Source: JARFQH01 sp963825595 | GTDB lineage: Bacteria; Desulfobacterota; Desulfobacteria; Desulfobacterales; SG8-13 | Reading direction: 5' to 3' | DNA length: 64,000 bases | Assembly (NCBI GenBank): GCA_963825595.1 | Contig: CAWGUE010000011.1 | Coordinates: forward strand, 62,001 to 126,000 | Shown: piece by piece, positions 60,457 through 64,000 of the stretch | Position numbering within the stretch: the stretch's first letter is position 1 | Layout: each line of letters opens with the position of its first letter | Position numbers and translations under genes: made by a program | Notes under the pieces: generated by a model | What the model was told of the DNA's origin: nothing | What the model saw: only the letters and a program-made list of their open reading frames with translations | Database searches by the model: none

Positions 60457-61701
60457 ATGACGTTCCAAGGCGCGGCAGGGATCGTGGTCTTCGGGCTCGC
60501 GGCGCTGCTGATGAGTGAAAACCGAAGGGCCATTCACTTCAGGACGATCGCGGTCGGTCTGACGCTTCAAGTGCTGGTCGGTTTCCTGCTGATTCGGTTA
60601 CCGCTCTTCCGGGATTTTTTTCTTCTGCTCAACCGGATGGCGTTGTCGCTGGCAGAATCGACAGTGGCCGGGACGTCCTTCGTGTTCGGATACTTGGGCG
60701 GCGGCGAACTCCCCTTTGACGAAAAATTTCCCGGTGCCGGTTTTATCCTCGCGTTTCGTGCCTTACCTCTGGTTCTGGTCATCAGTGCGCTGTCTGCCTT
60801 GTTGTTTTACTGGAAAGTACTGCCGATCGTGGTAAGGGGGCTTTCATGGGCTCTACAGAAGACAATGCGGGTCGGTGGTGCAGAAGGTCTGGCTGTATCG
60901 GCAAATATTTTCGTCGGCATGGTTGAAGCGCCGCTTTTCGTTCGCCCTTACCTGCGATACATGACCCGCAGCGAGCTGTTCTCCCTGATGACATGCGGAA
61001 TGGCCACTATCGCCGGAACGGTTATGGTGCTATATGCCAGCTTACTGAGCCATACAATTCCCGACGTCATGGGGCATATACTGACGGCATCGATTATCAG
61101 CGTCCCGGCGGCAATGACAGTGGCCAAAATTATGGTGCCTGAAACCGGGGTGCCGACTTCGGGACAGATCATAGCGCTCGAAGAAGCCGCCGGAGCCATG
61201 GATGCCGTAACAAGAGGAACGCTTGAAGGCGTCAAACTCGTCATCAACATCGTGGCCATGCTGGTGGTTCTCGTGGGATTGGTGCACCTGGTCAACCTGA
61301 TATTGGGACTGCTGCCCGACTGGAACGGAACAGCGATGACGTTACAGCGGATTCTTGGGGTAGTGATGGCGCCGGTGACATGGCTGATGGGAATTCCCTG
61401 GTCGGAAGCCACGACAGCAGGGGCGTTGATGGGCACCAAGACAGTCCTCAACGAACTCATCGCCTATGTGGATCTGAGCCGTCTTGCTGAAGGCACCTTG
61501 AGCGACCGCAGCAAATTAATCTTGACCTATGCCATGTGCGGATTCGCCAATCCAGGCAGTTTGGGAATTATGATCGGCGGGTTGGGGACTATGGCGCCGG
61601 AACGGCGGGACGAAATCGTCGCTCTTGGACTGCGCTCGATTGTTGCCGGGACGCTTGCCACGTGCATGACCGGTGCCGTGGTCGGAATTATCGGCTTTTG
61701 A
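60457..61701 (+). CDS. Concentrative nucleoside transporter (NupC/CNT family)
   Basis: 414 residues with about ten hydrophobic segments. The CNT signatures FVFGYLGGGELPF, ANIFVGMVEAPLFVRPYL (near 147-165), MTCGMATIAGTVMVLY, and LTYAMCGFANPGSLGIMIGGLG are present. It imports nucleosides with a cation. AGAGGG precedes the ATG. It stands alone between a divergent hydrolase and a small zinc-ribbon gene. Confidence 0.94.
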   Translation: MTFQGAAGIVVFGLAALLMSENRRAIHFRTIAVGLTLQVLVGFLLIRLPLFRDFFLLLNRMALSLAESTVAGTSFVFGYLGGGELPFDEKFPGAGFILAFRALPLVLVISALSALLFYWKVLPIVVRGLSWALQKTMRVGGAEGLAVSANIFVGMVEAPLFVRPYLRYMTRSELFSLMTCGMATIAGTVMVLYASLLSHTIPDVMGHILTASIISVPAAMTVAKIMVPETGVPTSGQIIALEEAAGAMDAVTRGTLEGVKLVINIVAMLVVLVGLVHLVNLILGLLPDWNGTAMTLQRILGVVMAPVTWLMGIPWSEATTAGALMGTKTVLNELIAYVDLSRLAEGTLSDRSKLILTYAMCGFANPGSLGIMIGGLGTMAPERRDEIVALGLRSIVAGTLATCMTGAVVGIIGF

Positions 61702-61826
61702 GTCGATTCATCCATTTGGCCGATTTCGAGATAGATCGGCAAGCGGCTTGACACGCAGGTGAAATTTTCATACTATCGCCAGATACTGGTTGACCGTCCA
61801 CGACATCGTTTTTAAAGGAGGCATTA

Positions 61827-62033
61827 ATGGCAGACAAGGCAATTTACGAATGTAAAAATTGCGGCAAGAAAGCCGAAGAAGGCGACCCAGGTGCGACAGT
61901 TCCGGAATGCTGCGATAAACCAATGACGAAGGCCGAACCGCTTCCCGTATGTAATGTGAGTGAAACCGCCGAGCATTCCCGAATGGATGACATGGGCGAA
62001 CCTTGCGATGACGGCCGTGCCGGCAACCTCTGA
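61827..62033 (+). CDS. Small zinc-ribbon-like protein
   Basis: 68 residues. Cys are at YECKNCGKK, ECCDKPM and later PVCN and EPCDD. The first pair CxxC with ECC makes a likely zinc or iron site, in the style of rubredoxin-like small proteins and small metal-sensing proteins. A near-perfect AAAGGAGG lies before the ATG, showing strong expression. A hairpin follows at 62051-62090. The function is unknown. Confidence 0.85.
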   Translation: MADKAIYECKNCGKKAEEGDPGATVPECCDKPMTKAEPLPVCNVSETAEHSRMDDMGEPCDDGRAGNL

Positions 62034-62530
62034 TCCATCAATAAAATAAGGAACCCATGAACGGCCTCCGGTGCAGGTTGTTCATGGTTCCAGCCGCTAG
62101 GCCGACGCAACACCCTGCCACACCATCCATTTCTTGGCGCTACGGTTTTCCAACGCATACTCCCACTGACATCCTTTTCAGGCCACCGTGCTCAACCGCC
62201 CTCTATGCCTGCCCGACCACCGGATTTTCTCCCTGTCATTGCCCTCGGCAAGGTCAACCCCATAGTTGCATAAACAACATGGTAAAGGATAGCGAATGTG
62301 TCGTTATCATAACCAATGTCGTAGAAGAACCACTCATTTTAAGATATCCCCATTGTTGAATTCGAAGGGTGGGATCGATTTTGCCAAGTTGTTTACCCTT
62401 CGGTTTTTGCAACGTTGGGGTCAAGTAATGATGTAAATTCTTTTTTGCCGTCGAGACAGACCGTCTATCCGCGGGCGTCGGCTGCAACATCGTGAGATCC
62501 ATGCCGATTGGTAATCTGAAGGAGGTAACC
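62034..62530. other. Intergenic region with a hairpin after the zinc-ribbon gene
   Basis: GAACCCATGAAC (62051-62062) and GTTCATGGTTC (62080-62090) form a hairpin with one bulge soon after the stop of the small gene, but no U-run follows. The rest has no supported gene. Confidence 0.45.
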
Positions 62531-62992
62531 ATGTTCAAAAATATTCTGATCGCGCTGAAGTTCTCACCGTCCGGACTGCATGCCTTTGACACGGCTGTGA
62601 GTTTGGCCCGGTCCCTCAGCGCGCGGTTACATGTTTTTCATGCACTCGATTATCACTTAAAGGATCTGGATCGAACCGATCCGAAACTGACCGACGCTTT
62701 GAAGGCTGCAGACTACCTGATTGAATCCCGTCTTCATCCGCGCCTGGCAGGTATTGAAATGCAAAAATTTTCGATTGCTTATATGCCGGCTGATCCCGCA
62801 CTTGAATCCTGTCGGATGGCCAAAAAGATCCCGGCGGATTTGATCGTGGTCGGGTGTCATCATACGCAGCGCAATCTGGACATGGGGCGAGTGGACTATG
62901 TCGGTATGACGATACTGGAAAAAGCGCCCTGTGCCGTTTTGCTTGTACCTGTATGTGCAGCTGTCGCGACTCGGCGTGAAGCCGTTATGTAA
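62531..62992 (+). CDS. Universal stress protein family (UspA-like)
   Basis: 153 residues from ATG 62531 with AAGGAGG upstream; the frame is open 13 codons further left but without initiation signals. MFKNILIALKFSPSGLHAFDTAVSLA and the final ADLIVVGCHHTQRNLDM..VGMTILEKAPCAVLLVPV match the UspA fold. The G-2x-G-9x-G(S/T) ATP loop is altered, so ATP binding is uncertain. It probably acts in stress resistance. Confidence 0.93.
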   Translation: MFKNILIALKFSPSGLHAFDTAVSLARSLSARLHVFHALDYHLKDLDRTDPKLTDALKAADYLIESRLHPRLAGIEMQKFSIAYMPADPALESCRMAKKIPADLIVVGCHHTQRNLDMGRVDYVGMTILEKAPCAVLLVPVCAAVATRREAVM

Positions 62993-63126
62993 TGAGATCT
63001 CGGTTGAGTGTTTTCGGGGGAAGGCCATATCGGATACGTGTCATCGCTAACCCCTTAATTTTACTGAGGGGATTGCCCAAGTTAAATTGCTCCGCGAGTC
63101 AAAAAATACCCGAAACGATGATTATC

Positions 63127-63630
63127 CTAAAACGGCCAGAAGTTGTTATCATTCCAAATTTTCTCGGTGAGCTCCCGATCGATAGCGGCAAGAAATTCGA
63201 GGTGTGTTTTTTCCCAATCTGCCAGCCAGTTATAAAGCGCTTTTTCATTTTTATCCTGAGCTTCCTCCGCACGCCGCGAATAGAGGCTTATGGCATTTTT
63301 TTCCATAGCCATGGCGGCGGCGATGGACGCGGCCTCGAAACTCGCCGCTGAGACCTGCTCCGTGAGATCCGCGTTGATAACTTCGGCGGCAAAAGCGCCC
63401 GGACGTTCCGTATCAAAAGCTTGAGATTGGAAACGATGCGTGTCGCTGTAGGATTTGAATTGTTCGGAAAGTATGCGGATATGGCTGTCTTCCTCTGCAG
63501 CCATCTGTTTGAAGAAGCGGCGAACGGCCTCATTACCTGTCTGGCTGGCAACCGTTGCGTAAAAGGATTTCCCCCGCTTTTCAAGCAATATCGCATTTTT
63601 CAGTATATCCAGTGTCTTGTCCTCACCCAT
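63127..63630 (-). CDS. Ferritin-like diiron protein (rubrerythrin-type domain)
   Basis: 167 residues. Two helical halves carry the iron-ligand pattern: LEKRGKSFYATVA with AAEEDSHIRIL, then MEKNAISLYSRRAEE and ADWEKTHLEFL, giving Glu and ExxH ligands. There is no rubredoxin tail. GGGAGG lies seven bases before the ATG at 63630. Such proteins reduce peroxide or store iron in anaerobes. Confidence 0.93.
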   Translation of the reverse strand: MGEDKTLDILKNAILLEKRGKSFYATVASQTGNEAVRRFFKQMAAEEDSHIRILSEQFKSYSDTHRFQSQAFDTERPGAFAAEVINADLTEQVSAASFEAASIAAAMAMEKNAISLYSRRAEEAQDKNEKALYNWLADWEKTHLEFLAAIDRELTEKIWNDNNFWPF

Positions 63631-63755
63631 GTCAAACCTCCCATACGTGTTTAAGGTGATATCCTTACTGAGTGCCCATCTGCGAAAAGAAGTTAACCCC
63701 TCATTACCTTTTACGCAGGCACGGGAATCAATCCTTGCGGTAATCGATTAGACTT

Positions 63756-63963
63756 AGAAGTGGTTTCAAAACCCCATCTAAAACCCGATCCGCCAAAGGT
63801 TTACCCGCCTCAGGCGGGCGGACAAGGCACGGCGTTGTGGTCCTCCTCGGTCGGTGTCAGGGTGCTGTCCCGGACGCTGAATGCATATGCCCGTGTATGC
63901 AGCCTTTTTGTTCGTTCCATGCCTTGTTGCTTGGGGGTGGTCTGAAGTTTTGAAACCACTTCT
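63756..63963 (+). repeat. MITE-like element, family 3
   Basis: The ends AGAAGTGGTTTCAAAAC (63756-63772) and GTTTTGAAACCACTTCT (63947-63963) are perfect 17-base inverted repeats. The interior holds GTTTACCCGCCTCAGGCGGG, the inverse of a stretch in family 1 copy B, so the families share interior sequence. It has no coding capacity. Confidence 0.85.
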
Positions 63964-64000
63964 ATCAACTCGCATGCTTCTGATCAAATTCGATGCGCCA

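Overview
The window is most likely chromosomal DNA from an anaerobic member of the Desulfobacterota, probably a sulfate reducer of the Desulfobacterales. This is inferred from family resemblance and not from a marker tree. Support comes from a LarC end, a molybdopterin-oxidoreductase remnant, a probable selenocysteine codon in a DUF3179 protein, a signalling-rich gene set (PilZ, GAF, cyclic nucleotide, sigma-54), a YcaO-TPR protein and many small Cys-rich proteins. Coding is dense on both strands, with frequent GTG and TTG starts backed by good Shine-Dalgarno sites. I saw no prophage, CRISPR array or intact insertion sequence.

Layout. 1-3.5 kb: LarC end, decayed molybdopterin-oxidoreductase fragment, CAP-domain lipoprotein with two calcium-motif repeats. 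3.5-6.4 kb: tRNA-Pro, purA, tadA, DUF6122 membrane protein, tRNA-Arg(ACG). 6.6-10.7 kb: a minus-strand accessory module with an ECF sigma factor, an anti-sigma factor carrying a glycogen-binding-like domain, a lipoprotein with a related domain, a Gly/Ser-tailed secreted protein, a duplicated Cys-rich protein and a Gly- and Gln/Thr-rich secreted protein. 11.2-26.2 kb: sigma-54 regulator, cupin, two M3 peptidases, Zn-ribbon/SUMF1 protein with cytochromes b561 and c', two PilZ proteins, DUF5658 protein, cNMP-binding/DUF4388 protein, histone-deacetylase-like protein. 26.5-38.1 kb: dtd, tex, GAF/adenylate cyclase, YqgE, dynamin-like GTPase, YcaO-TPR. 38.4-46.3 kb: tRNA-Ala, two Cys-rich proteins, hisB-lipoprotein-hisA, dnaG-rpoD, tRNA(CAU). 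46.5-53.3 kb: Nif3, C4 zinc-ribbon protein, rnpB, HPr-domain protein, ispD, glutaredoxin-thioredoxin reductase fusion. 53.6-64 kb: DUF3179 protein, omega-amidase plus transaminase, PQQ-type dehydrogenase, Nudix, methyltransferase, hydrolase, nucleoside transporter, zinc-ribbon protein, universal stress protein, ferritin-like protein.

The strongest leads are four. (1) The ECF module has two promoters with the same TGTAAC-N16-CGTTT pattern, one before the sigma gene and one before the distant Gly-rich gene, so part of the regulon can be read from the sequence. (2) An in-frame TGA sits at the conserved Cys position of the DUF3179 protein, followed by a SECIS-like hairpin with GU in its loop. (3) At least three families of 100-250 bp non-coding elements with terminal inverted repeats are present, one apparently nested in another with an empty-site copy nearby, and one probably supplying the -35 box of rnpB. 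(4) Several small Cys-rich proteins of unknown function are present, one of them a 50-residue protein that is easily missed.
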